Of a stretch of DNA of 64,000 bases, positions 8,101 to 18,500 are shown in pieces (position 1 is the stretch's first letter; every line of letters starts with the position of its first letter). This DNA comes from Arthrobacter sp. MSA 4-2. GTDB lineage: Bacteria > Actinomycetota > Actinomycetes > Actinomycetales > Micrococcaceae. The translations under genes were made by a program, and so were the position numbers. Location of the stretch: positions 62,001 to 126,000 of the forward strand of contig NZ_JAEKGC010000001.1 in NCBI RefSeq assembly GCF_016405885.1, written 5' to 3'. Under the pieces are notes generated by a model. The model searched no databases, was not told where the DNA came from, and was given only the letters and a program-made list of their open reading frames with translations.

Positions 8101-11100
8101 TTACGGGCGCAGATCTAACGGCTTGTAGGCCTGCCCGTCTTTCATCAATCCCAAAAGGTCATCCTGCCGCGCTTGCCCAAGTGTCAGCCGGTACAGAGCA
8201 AGCTTGGATAGCATCCGCTGGGTTCGCGAAACATCTCGACTGAGCGGGTGGTCGAGCAATCTCCGTTCGATCTTGTGCTCTCCTCGATGAATCCAGTGGG
8301 GAGCAAACTCATTCGCCTCATCCGTGGGAAGGGCACTCACATGGTCTGAGGCGGTTTGAAAGAGGCACTGCCAAGGGTCCGTTACTCCAGGCTTCAGGGC
8401 AGCCGGCCCGTGGAGATTGGCAACGTTCTTTCGCACCGCATGTCCCAGATACCTGTGCACCCGGCCCTCCCGCTGTTCGAAGTCAACGGGGTTGCTGGGC
8501 ACGTTCCAGTGGATTACGGAGTGTGCCCACCAGTGAAAGTCGATACCTTCCTGACCAACTGAGGTGGATGCCAGGACGAAGGGCCAGAACGGGCTGTTAA
8601 AGGCCCTGCGGACGTCGGGCATGCGGTTGCTCTCGCCGTCGTCGGTCTTGACATTGCTATACCGCACGGCGAAACGGACGCCCATCCGAAGATCCTCAGA
8701 CGACTTAGATCTGTCCGGATGCTTGGCAAGCATCTGTGCGGGTTTGAGGGACAAGGAGCGTCGTATGTCGTCCGCCAGGTCCCACAGCTGCTCTGAAGTC
8801 ATGACGCCCGGGCCCTGCTGGCTGCGGAGCTGGAAGACGTACTCATCCAGGACTGCTTGCAGGTTACCTGCTTCGCAATACCGGAGGACCTTCTGCCAGT
8901 AGTCGTCTCCCGGGTAGAGCTTGTCCAGCAGTTCCGTGGCATCAAGTCGGTTGAATAGCGTTCGGAGGCCGGTAGCTGCGAAAACGGACGCCTTCCAGAG
9001 CTCGGTTCCGTCGAGGTCGTCGGGGGTGACGCGTTTCATGGAACGGTAAAGGCAGTTGGCAGGCGAATTGACGATCAGATCTTCAATGCCGTCCTCCCAT
9101 CCAGTTAATTCGCCGGAAGTACCCTGCAGCATCCGGTCAATGTGAGCCAAGTAGAGCCCCGCCTCGGGTCCTCCGTCATGATCGGAATCGCCCGCGTCGG
9201 TGGCTCTGCCGAGTTGCTGGGTGAACTCATCGAGTCGCCACAGTTCGCCTCTTGCCAGATCGGGGTCGTTGTTCCAGCCCGCCGGGAGTGCGCCAGGGAA
9301 AGAGAAATAGGAAGCCCAGACGCCGAGGCGACTGGCAGCGCCGACAGGTACGCCGTCCACCTTCGCTCGGGCGGCAGCTGCAGCGGCGTCCCGAACAACG
9401 GCGCCCGGCACTGGCGATCCACTCATCGAGGCATGCTCCAGTGGATCACCCACCATTGCCAGGCCAGCATGCGGGATGAACAGGGCCAAGGTGGACATAG
9501 CTTGCGGTTCACCGTCCCGCACTCGAAAGCGCAGCCGTCCGCGAAAGCGTTTGCGCGCCTCCGCAGTGTTTTCTCCGTGCAACGGAGATTCTTCCAACAC
9601 CTGCCGCTCGGCGTCGTAGGAGAGCAAGGTGCTGATCGCCGTAGGTGCGGCGTTCCATGCCGAAAAAATCAACTGCTTGGTGACTTCCGGGCCGACCTCA
9701 CTGTAAACACCGGTCGGCTCGATATAAGGGAGGGAGGGCGGAATCCAAAGCAGCTTCCACCAGCCTTGATCAATGGTGTGCTCGCGGACTGCCCGGTACT
9801 TCGCGTTGTCGGTGTCGATGGCACCGTATCGGCGATAAGTGTCGGGGTCGATAGTCGCCAGAGTTGGAAGGATGGGGTCGATCGACCTGCGGTCGCACTG
9901 GATTTTTCCGTCCAGCATTCTCCCGACCTTGTAATCGGTCAGGAAGTGCGCGAAAAACGGTACGGACTTCCAATACTCCATTGAGCTGCCTGCGTGAGCG
10001 GCACGAAACAGGGTGGATAGGGAACGGTAGCTGATCAGGTCGCCCGCACGGACATCAACCGGTGCCATGTCGATGACCGACAGCATGTCGTCTTTTCCGA
10101 GCTGTGGACGCTCGGTGCGGCTCATGAACAGTTTGAGGTCGTTCTCAATGTGACGTGTCAGGGTGCTGTCGGGAGCTTGGTTCACAAGCTGGTGTCTACG
10201 CTTGTCCAGATTGCCTTCAAGGCGCGAAATGTACTCCATGCTGTCTTCACTCAGGAACCGCATCAGCTGTCGGAAATCCGCTGCATGGTCATCCCCGTCA
10301 GCTTCTACAGCGGCGGTATGCGCCTTGTACGGAGTGGCGGAAAGGAGGATTAGCTTGGCGCCCTTGTAATTGAGGAACTGCCGCGCCAGCTCGGCCGAAG
10401 AATCCTCTTCGTCCTGCACCGTGCCGGGGGAGTAAAGCAGATCCCGGAAACGCTGAAACTCGTCCAGAATGATGAGGTCCGGCTCTAGACAGTCTAGACC
10501 TGCCTGTGCTAGGTCTCCTCGAAGCCCGCTGATGATCTCGCTCATGCGGGGACGGACTGTCTCCGTCCCGTCCCGGAGTGATTGACGCAGTGCTTTCCGG
10601 AAGGCCGCCAGGTTGCCGCTCTTCCGTGCCAGAGTGTGAAATCGTCTCCGCACGGAGGGTACGAAGCCGTCCGGGAACTGTTCGTGCATGTACCGGACGC
10701 GCCTGGCGAAACCTGGGCCGGAGGCGGTCGCGCGGAGAAGCTCCACGGCGTCCTGATGCTGCTCCTCGTCGATGACGCCCAGCTGCGTCAAGAAACGGAA
10801 AAGTACGGCCCGTTCCTTGGCCTGTCCGGTGGCACCGCCGACGTTGAACGAAGTTCCGGGCGTCAACGAGATGAAGTTGACCCGTTTCCGGGTTCCGGGC
10901 GCGGCCGGAGCATTGAGCTTGGTCAACTCGGTGGGAAGGAGCGTTAGCCTGCCGGACTCAATGATGTCCGTTTGCCCGGTAACGTTCAGCCGCCCGAGGT
11001 TCTGTTTGGCCAGATCGGCGTTTGAGCATACGTACACGATGTCAATACGGCTCACGCCGGAGTTGGGCCGGTCGAGTCGTTCGATGGCTTTCGCTATAAC

Positions 11101-11259
11101 TCCGCGGGCCACCATGCTTTTGCCAAGCCCCGTTTCATCGGCGACCAGGAAGCGGTCCGCTGGTTGCTCGTCCAAATAGAGGCGCTTGAAGACGTGTTCT
11201 ACTGTCCGGCGTTGAAAGCCGCGGAGGCCGTCGAGGGCGGGCGCTGCATCAAACCCCAT
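8101..11259 (-). CDS. SF2 helicase of a DUF6361-PLD-helicase defence-type cassette
   Basis: This 1052-residue superfamily 2 helicase has Walker A DETGLGKS (41-48), a DEFQ box (266-269), LLSATPY (306-311), and a C-terminal helicase half near 905-960 with STSVGQEGIDFHWW and the arginine-finger-like QREGRVHRYLG. There is a long insert between the two RecA lobes and a C-terminal tail ending in PLDLRP. The order resembles the SNF2/DISARM DrmD-type helicases of defence loci, but I see no DISARM methylase, drmA or drmB nearby. The start overlaps the upstream PLD gene by 11 bases, so it is the last gene of a coupled three-gene unit. Helicase activity is secure; a role in phage or plasmid defence is inference from context. 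Confidence 0.9.
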   Translation of the reverse strand: MGFDAAPALDGLRGFQRRTVEHVFKRLYLDEQPADRFLVADETGLGKSMVARGVIAKAIERLDRPNSGVSRIDIVYVCSNADLAKQNLGRLNVTGQTDIIESGRLTLLPTELTKLNAPAAPGTRKRVNFISLTPGTSFNVGGATGQAKERAVLFRFLTQLGVIDEEQHQDAVELLRATASGPGFARRVRYMHEQFPDGFVPSVRRRFHTLARKSGNLAAFRKALRQSLRDGTETVRPRMSEIISGLRGDLAQAGLDCLEPDLIILDEFQRFRDLLYSPGTVQDEEDSSAELARQFLNYKGAKLILLSATPYKAHTAAVEADGDDHAADFRQLMRFLSEDSMEYISRLEGNLDKRRHQLVNQAPDSTLTRHIENDLKLFMSRTERPQLGKDDMLSVIDMAPVDVRAGDLISYRSLSTLFRAAHAGSSMEYWKSVPFFAHFLTDYKVGRMLDGKIQCDRRSIDPILPTLATIDPDTYRRYGAIDTDNAKYRAVREHTIDQGWWKLLWIPPSLPYIEPTGVYSEVGPEVTKQLIFSAWNAAPTAISTLLSYDAERQVLEESPLHGENTAEARKRFRGRLRFRVRDGEPQAMSTLALFIPHAGLAMVGDPLEHASMSGSPVPGAVVRDAAAAAARAKVDGVPVGAASRLGVWASYFSFPGALPAGWNNDPDLARGELWRLDEFTQQLGRATDAGDSDHDGGPEAGLYLAHIDRMLQGTSGELTGWEDGIEDLIVNSPANCLYRSMKRVTPDDLDGTELWKASVFAATGLRTLFNRLDATELLDKLYPGDDYWQKVLRYCEAGNLQAVLDEYVFQLRSQQGPGVMTSEQLWDLADDIRRSLSLKPAQMLAKHPDRSKSSEDLRMGVRFAVRYSNVKTDDGESNRMPDVRRAFNSPFWPFVLASTSVGQEGIDFHWWAHSVIHWNVPSNPVDFEQREGRVHRYLGHAVRKNVANLHGPAALKPGVTDPWQCLFQTASDHVSALPTDEANEFAPHWIHRGEHKIERRLLDHPLSRDVSRTQRMLSKLALYRLTLGQARQDDLLGLMKDGQAYKPLDLRP

Positions 11260-13126
11260 GAATGTCTCCTACCTTCAATGCCTCGGTGGCGGCTGTCCAC
11301 AGCGCGTGCAGCCGTTGCACTTCCGGATCGTCGCCGCTCAGGGAGAGCAACCTGTCGATAACGACTTCCAATTCGGGGAAGATCGACCGGGCGTCGGGAC
11401 CCGCCATAGCTCCCACAATCGCCTCAAAGAGACCCGCGCTGGATCCGTCACCGAACCCCGAGCCCGCGAACCAGCCGGTGCCGGTACCCAAAGCCGGCAG
11501 GGCGTCCTCCGGGATGAGAAATAGAAGGAGGAATTGCCGAAGCTTTTGTGGATCGTCCAGCTGTCGGGCCACGATCTCGTCCAACCTCCCTGGGGGATCG
11601 GTACGGAGGCTGCCTTGAATCACCGTGCTCTTGGATAACCCAGCCCTCGGGTCCTCCAACGTCAGCACTAGAAAAGGAGTCACATCTGCGAGTGGGATGG
11701 CGTGGAACACGTGAAGATGCTGAACCTCGGCAGGCTCGACAACGCTCAGTTGGGGAATGGAGAGGAGCCGAATTTTTGCGGTGAACTCCGGTTTGGGCGA
11801 CCAACCATGTTCAACCGACACCGTGAACGCTCGCTCGATGGCATCGTCGGGTACTGCGTCAAGGACGAACTGTTGGGCCGCCGCGTCCCGGAGCGCGTTT
11901 TCCAGTTTCAATGCGGCCTCATCATCCTCTGATCTAGCCTCGCCTCCGCTGCCCAGATAGTCGGTGAACGGGACGTCCTTGAGGCTTTCCTTAATCCGCT
12001 TCACTCCAAGGCGCTTCTGGGCTCCTCGCATTTCAAGCAGGAACTCCACATTCCGGGTGAAGCCCGCCTCGGTGGCATTGGCTGAACCGAGGAGTGCATA
12101 AGTGAAGTGGTCGTAGTCGCAGAAATAGGCCTTAGCGTGCAACCCGGTGAGGTCGTTAGCCAGAAGCTGGTTTCCCGATTCGTCATTGCCAATCAGTCCT
12201 GATTCCGCCGACTCGGGAATGCCAAGCTCGTCAAAGGCCTTGAAGGAAGTTCGATCGTCTCCGACCGTCTCTCTCGAGAGAAGGTCCACCTGATCGCCGC
12301 GTGAATAGATGGCCAGATTTTGGGTCCATTTGTCCTGCAGCCTGCCAATCAACGTGTCATCGAGGAAGGGTGATACGACCAGTTTCTCCCGGCCGAGGAA
12401 AGCGGCGTCCCCGGTCTTCTTATTGAGCGCAATGAAGTTCTCTGGATCCCGGAGGTGCGCGACGATGGAGCCTTGTTCAAAGTTCTCGCCCGTACCCATC
12501 GGCCGGAATGCCAAGTGGTGTATATCCTCGGGCAGGTCCCACCGAACCGAGGCCAGGCGGGAGGCAAGCCCGCCTACTCGAGCCAGTCTCTCTTCGTCGG
12601 GAGTCACTGTGCACAGGTCAGGAAGGCCAGCAATGAATCGCGCCAATGGCCCGCTATCCGGACCGACGAGACCGGCGTCCTCGACTGGTTCACCGTCCAG
12701 CCGGACGAGGAGGTCCCAACTGGCATCGGCGGTAAGATTCCGGCTGCTGCATAGGAAGCGGTAGCGGCGCTCCGTATCGTTCTCGAATTCGAGGAGCCAG
12801 ATTTTTGGATGGAAAAGGCCGCGCTTGACGCTGACTTGGTGAACCATGGGCTCTAGGAGCGCGAGTAGGTCGGACGCATCCGCGGGTGCCTTGATATGGC
12901 CCGCCTGGCAAAAGATGTCCACACGGTCGGAGACCTTCCGAAGCGCGCTGAGGACCGCCACCGGATTCGTGAATTCCTCCCCTGAACCGGATACGAAGCT
13001 CAATGGGACTGAAAGAGCACTCGTCATGTCCAAGGTAAAGGTGGTTCCGACGGCATGGGAAAGCCGGAACCCGGCGGGCGGTCGCAGTTGTTGCGTGAGT
13101 GCTTGCCTGTTCGCTGCCTCAAGCAT
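11249..13126 (-). CDS. Phospholipase D-superfamily protein (dual HxK motifs), probable nuclease
   Basis: This 625-residue protein has two PLD-type half-sites. The first has HPK at 106-108 followed by SSRN (127-130); the second has HAK at 330-332 followed by GSANATEAGF (347-356). Such paired HxK...N motifs form one active site and, in bacterial defence and repair proteins, usually belong to nucleases rather than lipases. No signal peptide or membrane segment is present, so it should be cytoplasmic. About 200 C-terminal residues follow without a recognised motif. It overlaps the DUF6361 gene upstream by 8 bases and the helicase downstream by 11, so the three proteins are probably made in fixed ratio and may form a complex. 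A motif-level nuclease call is reasonable; its substrate is unknown. Confidence 0.85.
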   Translation of the reverse strand: MLEAANRQALTQQLRPPAGFRLSHAVGTTFTLDMTSALSVPLSFVSGSGEEFTNPVAVLSALRKVSDRVDIFCQAGHIKAPADASDLLALLEPMVHQVSVKRGLFHPKIWLLEFENDTERRYRFLCSSRNLTADASWDLLVRLDGEPVEDAGLVGPDSGPLARFIAGLPDLCTVTPDEERLARVGGLASRLASVRWDLPEDIHHLAFRPMGTGENFEQGSIVAHLRDPENFIALNKKTGDAAFLGREKLVVSPFLDDTLIGRLQDKWTQNLAIYSRGDQVDLLSRETVGDDRTSFKAFDELGIPESAESGLIGNDESGNQLLANDLTGLHAKAYFCDYDHFTYALLGSANATEAGFTRNVEFLLEMRGAQKRLGVKRIKESLKDVPFTDYLGSGGEARSEDDEAALKLENALRDAAAQQFVLDAVPDDAIERAFTVSVEHGWSPKPEFTAKIRLLSIPQLSVVEPAEVQHLHVFHAIPLADVTPFLVLTLEDPRAGLSKSTVIQGSLRTDPPGRLDEIVARQLDDPQKLRQFLLLFLIPEDALPALGTGTGWFAGSGFGDGSSAGLFEAIVGAMAGPDARSIFPELEVVIDRLLSLSGDDPEVQRLHALWTAATEALKVGDIHGV

Positions 13127-14327
13127 GCGATTGCTCTTCCCTCATCAGGCCTGCTTGGATGTCCAGGACGTTCCGGCGCACCTGCGACCAGCGGAACGTC
13201 AAGGCGGCCACCCGGGAAGGTGGCTGCCAGACGCGAAGCCGGCGTTCATTGCGGAACCGTGAGTTGGATTTCTTCATGCGTTTCTCCCGGATCTCGACAG
13301 CTGCACGAAAGCGTCCGTTGTCGATCAATCTGCTGGGGCTCACGGCGGCCTCATACATGGTCTTTGTGAAGTCGGCGGTATTGCTGTTGATCCCGCGGTT
13401 GAGCGATTTGGCACGGTCGATGAAACGGTCGATATCCCATCCCATGAGGAGATCAAGCTTGCTGGTCCGCTCGTCTTCCCATTCCTCAAGCAGTTTCTCG
13501 GTGGATTCCAGACTTTCCCTGCCCGTCGAGAACGCCGAGGCTGAGGCCTCAGCCAGCAACTGTTGATAAAGGATGCTGGCGCCGTGGTGAATGAAGGAGA
13601 ATGCCTCAGCATCTTCAAGCCATTGAGCGGGCTCGCCGTCGGCGCTGCGGCACACCGGTTCCAGCCAGGGTGCCCAGAGATCGGCGGCGGGGGCGACGTC
13701 AGATCCTGCGAGGTGAGCCAGCATAGTCCCGTTGCACGTGGTGAGGATGCGCTCCTGAAGCCAACGGGCCTCTCCCTGTGAGAGCTTCAGTCCACACACT
13801 TCCGTTTGCGGAAATCCCTCAGGAGGCAGTGGCAGAGTCTGGTTCCAGACCGCGAAGGAGTCATCGCCTTCTTCCGGTGGGGGCGTATTCGAGCACATCA
13901 GCTGGGTTACGGCCGCGCGGTCAGTTTCGGGATGGACGATCCCGTAGCGTCTTAGAGCCGTCCAGTAGGCAGCAGATGGAAGTTGCATAACGTTCCTGCC
14001 TGCATCGCTGCCGATGAAACTCTTTTCGCCGATCTCCTTGAGCCGGCCGATGAGCTGCCGCTCCGATTCCTCGGCCCGCTTGCGCAGGTCATCCGGATCT
14101 TTCGTGCTTTCGCGGGAAGAGAGATAGGCCCACGGCACAAGCAGCAGATAACGCGCGCCTAGGTGCAGGACCGAGGTGCCGGGAAACAAACTGTTACTGA
14201 TCGCATCGCGCAACTGACCCATACCGAGGTCATCAGTGGTTTCCGGCGTGCCGAATAATTTCACCAGCTCACGCATTCTCGAGTTTTCCTCGGTGGATGC
14301 ATCGAGCCAGGAAATAGTTGACGCCAC
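13119..14327 (-). CDS. DUF6361 family protein
   Basis: This 402-residue protein opens with 'TISWLDASTEENSRM' and later 'LFPGTSVLHLGARYLLLVPW', the signature start I associate with the DUF6361 family. That family has no defined biochemical role and is repeatedly found beside PLD-like proteins and helicases. There is no catalytic motif that I can point to, no signal peptide, and the C-terminal third is rich in Arg and Lys (nucleic acid binding is possible). It is the first gene of the coupled triad, with its stop 8 bases inside the PLD gene. It starts opposite a BRCT gene across a 161-base gap, which must carry a divergent promoter. Confidence 0.85.
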   Translation of the reverse strand: MASTISWLDASTEENSRMRELVKLFGTPETTDDLGMGQLRDAISNSLFPGTSVLHLGARYLLLVPWAYLSSRESTKDPDDLRKRAEESERQLIGRLKEIGEKSFIGSDAGRNVMQLPSAAYWTALRRYGIVHPETDRAAVTQLMCSNTPPPEEGDDSFAVWNQTLPLPPEGFPQTEVCGLKLSQGEARWLQERILTTCNGTMLAHLAGSDVAPAADLWAPWLEPVCRSADGEPAQWLEDAEAFSFIHHGASILYQQLLAEASASAFSTGRESLESTEKLLEEWEDERTSKLDLLMGWDIDRFIDRAKSLNRGINSNTADFTKTMYEAAVSPSRLIDNGRFRAAVEIREKRMKKSNSRFRNERRLRVWQPPSRVAALTFRWSQVRRNVLDIQAGLMREEQSHA

Positions 14328-14488
14328 CAGTAGACCTTACGCGTAGAAGTTAGATGAGCACAGCATGTTCCTGCCCCCAAGTCTGACATCAATCATTCAG
14401 TAGCGTGCCAGACCTTGCCTTATTCTGACGGTTGGTACTGACGTTATCGTCGATCGACTTATTCACTTGAGAAGACAGGCTTGTCGAA
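14328..14488. promoter_or_regulatory. Divergent promoter region, DUF6361 triad and BRCT gene
   Basis: These 161 bases separate the leftward DUF6361 start from the rightward BRCT start and are locally more AT-rich than their surroundings. Both transcripts should begin here. I could not fix a -35/-10 pair or an operator by eye. Confidence 0.45.
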
Positions 14489-14848
14489 ATGGGCAGAAGG
14501 GCTTGCGTGGGAGCCGACCATTCCCTTGAGGGGCATACGGTTGCGCTGACAGGAAAGGTAAGCGTTAGGGGTGAGCGTCTTTTCCGTCCGGAACTTATTG
14601 AGATCCTGCTGCATCGGAATGCCACCTATAAGGACGACGTTTCGCGTAAGGTCTCGCTGCTCGTCCATGGAGATTTGTCGAGCCAGCACGTAGTGAACGA
14701 GTGGGAGCAGCATAGCCAGAAGTTGGAGCAGGTAAAGCACGAAGCAGCCCGCGGCCACCATATTTGCGTCATCACCTCGCGGGGGCTCACTTCCCTGATG
14801 GCAGGTGAACCAGCGGAGTGTCGCCTATGGCGTTACCTGCACCGCTAG
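14489..14848 (+). CDS. Stand-alone BRCT-domain protein
   Basis: These 119 residues are almost entirely one BRCT-like domain. A beta strand (HTVALTGKV) carries the T-G of the phosphate pocket. It is followed by a helix ending in a residue pattern for 'pair of strands' (RKVSLLVHGD) and 'K...EAARGHHICVITSRGLTSLM'. This matches the ligase/PolX-type BRCT layout of strand, helix, 'vs.k...LV.g', 'K...A...gi.vi....l'. BRCT domains bind DNA ends or phosphoprotein partners. It lies on the opposite strand inside the leftward nuclease-helicase series and has its own terminator, so it is separately transcribed. Start choice is open: ATG 14489 or a GTG a few codons later. Domain call by motif only. Confidence 0.75.
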   Translation: MGRRACVGADHSLEGHTVALTGKVSVRGERLFRPELIEILLHRNATYKDDVSRKVSLLVHGDLSSQHVVNEWEQHSQKLEQVKHEAARGHHICVITSRGLTSLMAGEPAECRLWRYLHR

Positions 14849-14868
14849 TGGATGCAATCCACTAGCGG
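14842..14868. terminator. Perfect 12-bp hairpin at the BRCT stop codon
   Basis: CCGCTAGTGGAT (14842-14853) and ATCCACTAGCGG (14857-14868) form a perfect 12-bp stem with a 3-base loop. The BRCT stop codon TAG (14846-14848) is inside the left arm. The hairpin sits between the converging BRCT and 14896-15543 genes and could stop transcription from both sides, although a T-run is absent. Confidence 0.65.
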
Positions 14869-14895
14869 CCAGCTGCAGTGTCTTGACGCAGAAGG

Positions 14896-15543
14896 TCATT
14901 GAGCGCCTCCACATAATCTGCCTTCGACGTGCCGCCTGAGCGAGGCTGGGCTGATCACCGAAGTCCCGCTAATGAGGGAAGCAAGGCTCGTCCCGTCCAC
15001 GGTGTCGAACACCGAAAGACGAGCCAAGCGGAGGGACGAACTCGACAACGCTGCAGCATCCTTCATCGAGTCATAGAGTGCGCGTTGCTTCCAGCGTGGC
15101 GAGCCTCCGCCCTCAAATGAGCGCGGTTCAGCGGCTGGACCGAACATCCGCTCGCAGGAGGGATTCGTCCACCGTTTTCCCCAACTGCCGGCGCCGAGGC
15201 AGACAGCTTCTTGATTTAGGGATTGCTGCTGGTAGTCCGCCCGCCAAGGCAGGTCCACTGTCCAGTCTGCCCCCAGTGTCTCGGTACGGTAGCGGTTGAA
15301 GTGCAGCTCCTCGTCAAGCTCGACTACCAAACCGCCTGCAAAGGCGAGATCCCAAGCGCCCGGACGCAAAGACGGAGTAGGGTTCGAGCCTCCAAACGTG
15401 CGGTACGTGTGGAGGACGCTCTGTGCAAGGTTTCCCTGGATATCAGCCAGCCGCGGGGGCGCCGGGACGGCGGCTGCCGGCCGAAAGCCTGCTTCCTCCA
15501 AGAGTGTCCTTAGTGCGGTAGCACGTTGTCCAGTTCTGACCAT
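14896..15543 (-). CDS. Small protein with restriction-endonuclease-like core (DUF7255-like)
   Basis: This 215-residue protein has a central motif around 62-85 in which Asp65 (GAWDLAF) is followed by 'LVVELDEELHFNRY'. The spacing of an Asp in a strand, a glycine-rich turn, then E-x-D-E with a following HF is like the PD-(D/E)XK/DUF559 pattern, where a comparable strand reads V-E-x-D-G. I associate it with the uncharacterised DUF7255 group, but the family name is not certain. The C-terminal half is Ser/Leu-rich and helical with no motif. It lies 55 bases after the UvrD-like start region's gene end and on the same strand, so it is probably co-transcribed with the AddAB-like pair. Nuclease activity is inference. 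Confidence 0.6.
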   Translation of the reverse strand: MVRTGQRATALRTLLEEAGFRPAAAVPAPPRLADIQGNLAQSVLHTYRTFGGSNPTPSLRPGAWDLAFAGGLVVELDEELHFNRYRTETLGADWTVDLPWRADYQQQSLNQEAVCLGAGSWGKRWTNPSCERMFGPAAEPRSFEGGGSPRWKQRALYDSMKDAAALSSSSLRLARLSVFDTVDGTSLASLISGTSVISPASLRRHVEGRLCGGAQ

Positions 15544-15598
15544 GATGCGATTCGCCTTTCAGTGAGAGCTTAGGACTCGCAAATTGCTGCAACGTCTG

Positions 15599-18500
15599 TC
15601 ATGCGACTTTGTACACCTTCCCCAGCGCGGGCAGATGAATCAGGATCTCGATAACCGGCTTTCCGGTGACCGCCAGAATCGCTTGGCGATACGTGTCCAT
15701 TTGCCCGAGGTAGTGGTCCCTGATGTGACCAGCCGGATCCTGCCCCGGGTAGCTCTTGTGATCGATCAGCACATAACCCGCGGGGATCTCCAGCAGGAGG
15801 TCGATCCACCCTTCCATCACCTGGTCCTGCTCATTCCGCCACGCGATGGGTGCTTCCCGGTACTGGACTGCATTGGGGTAGGAAGCCGAAAGGAAATCGG
15901 CCAGCCGTTCGCCGGCTACCAGGAGAACATCGGCACTGACGAGGTCGCCCACCCGCCACCGGTCGACGATCTGCTTCGCAAGTCCCAGCTGGTCACTCTG
16001 CGCCAAGGCGCCGTACTCGGTACCGAGGAACGCATGAATCGCCGAGCCCACCGCATCCCAGCCTCGATCACCATGGGGAATCAGCCGGTTACCAAGATCG
16101 GCATGCTCGCTCACGGTTTCCAGCTGCGAGCCTGCCTGTTGCTTGCTTGCCTGGATCCGGGCAGACGGATACTCCACCAAGGTCCGGGGGACGACGACGT
16201 CAGTGTATTGAGCACCCAAAGCTCCCGGATTGAGGGCGGCCTCCTGATCAGCGGTATAGGTGTACACGTCAGCGGGCATCGGTTCAGCAGTGCCCGCAAT
16301 GGAGATCAATCCTTCACTTCCCTCACCGGACCACGACACCAGGCTTTTGATCCCTAGATCATTCAAGCCTGCAGGTGCGGGCCCTTTCGCAGTGAGAATC
16401 GTTGTCGAGACCGACCGGGTCATCCCGACGTACAGCAGCCGTGCCGCGTTGCGGCGCTCACGCGCCTCGTTCCGAGCCAGGACGTCCGAACTCTTCGCCG
16501 CAGTGTCCAAGGGGGAACCCCCGTAGGGGAACGGCGACGGCCAGAACCGGATCCACCGGCCGGCAAGGGGATTACTGAGGTCGAAGTCGTCATCGCTCTC
16601 CACCGCTGTACCGAAGGCCCGGGCTCCGACCTCCCGGTCGAGGCTTTCCATCACCACGACCGGCCACTCGAGACCTTTCGCTTTGTGATAGGTCAGCACG
16701 TTGACGACGTCGTCCCCGGAGTTCTCCGCTCCCATGGCGTCTGCGTCAGCAAGGAAGCGAAGACTGCCGCGCAGGGTCCCGGGTGTCCGCAACGCCTTGG
16801 ACGCCTCGTAGTAGTTGTTGAGCTCCGCGCGCACGGCGTCGAGGTTGCGCAGGCGCGTCTCCGGCACGGACCAGGCCTTGATCAGCTGCGGAAGGTTGAG
16901 TGAGCTCACCACTCCCTCGAAGACCTCGGTGGGTGTCGCGCGGCTGGCCCGGCTTCTCAGCGAGGTGAGTGCCGCGCAGACCGGGTCCGCGGCCCAGCCG
17001 GCCAGCGTCTCGGACGGTTCGGCCGACCCGAGCAATTCCTGCTGCCAGCTCTGGTGGCTTCCATGGTCGGGGTGCAGGGCGACGATCTCGGTCAATGCCA
17101 CGGTGTCCCATGCATCGGCGACGAAGGCCATCGCCGCACGGGCGAGCTGCACCTCCCGTGCACTCATCAGCGGTTGACTATTGAGGCTCGCCCGGACCCC
17201 GAGTGCGGCGAGGGAGGCAGCGATCGTCTCAGCCTCCTTGTTCGTTCGGGTGAGCACGGCGACGTCGGACGGTTTCAGTTCCCGCCGCGTCAACAGGTCG
17301 GCCACACCGGCGGCCGTCGCCGCAAGGCGGTCCCCGTCCTTGCCTGCCGGTCGGTTCCAGACCTCCAGAGAGCCCGCCGGCCAGCCGGCATGGTCAGGGG
17401 TGATCGTCAGCGTTACTGTCGCTGGATCCATTCCCGCCGACTCGAACACCGGAACGAAGACGGCGTTGGAGAGGTCGATGACGGACTGCCGCGACCGCCA
17501 CGAATATTTCAGCTGGCGCTTCTCCGTTACATGGGCAACGACGGCGTTCATCAGCTCGGGGTCGGTCTCCCGGAACGCGTAGATTGCCTGTTTCGGGTCC
17601 CCGACCCACACTGCCTGTTCAACGAGCCCGCTGAGCTGCAGGAACAGCTCGAGCTGCAGGGGGCTGGTGTCCTGAAATTCGTCGACGACGAGGAACCGCA
17701 CCCGTTGGGCGAAGGAGCTGCGGAAGGCCTCGTTGTCGCGCACCAGTTTCAGGGCGAGCGTTTCCTGGTCAATGAAGTCGATCACTCCGTGCAGTCGTTT
17801 GAACTCGGCGAAGGCGTCCATGCATTCGGCCGCGCAGGCGTAGACGAGCCGGATGAACTGTTCGACGTCGTCGTGAAATGCCGGATTGGAGAGCAGCCCC
17901 TCCTTGAACGCCGTCACCGGGCCCTCAAAGATCCGCTTGATCGGTGCTGAGGCCCCCGATGGAACAACACCGCGCCACTGCTCCCACGAAATGTCCTCCA
18001 CCGAGGTCAGGGCGGTGATGCGGTCGACAATAGTGGGGAAGTTGTTGGTGAAGCTCGCGGCCGTCGTATTGACCGACTTCCCGTTCGAATCGACGCTGCT
18101 GCGGGCCACCGCTTGGAGGTCGGGAAGGCACTGGCGGAACTGGTGAAGCCAGCTGGGCCGGTCGTCGGTGTCAGCCCGACGCTCCAGCAGGGATTGATAG
18201 CCCAACCAGGACCGCTCGGCACACCCTGCGAGGTCCCGCGGCGCGAGGAGGTTGTTGCGGGCGGCGTCGCAGATGCTGCGCACCAGGGACGCCCATTCGT
18301 TGTCCTCCGCCATGCTCATCCGGCGTGCGATCGGAAGAATACGGTCGGAGTATTCGGCCAGGACACTGTCGGTGGCGAGGTGGAAAATGCCGTCCTGCTC
18401 ACCCTCGGCAATCGGTTCGAGCGCGGGGGAGAGGCCGGCGTCGATCGCATATTCGGTCAGCAGACGGCTGCAGACGCTGTTGACGGTTCCAATGAGGCTC

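Noticed and set aside
8101-14327. Assignment of the triad to DISARM
   Set aside because: The helicase and PLD parts are reminiscent of DISARM, but no methyltransferase, DUF1998 protein or DrmB-like gene is present, and DUF6361 is not a DISARM component.
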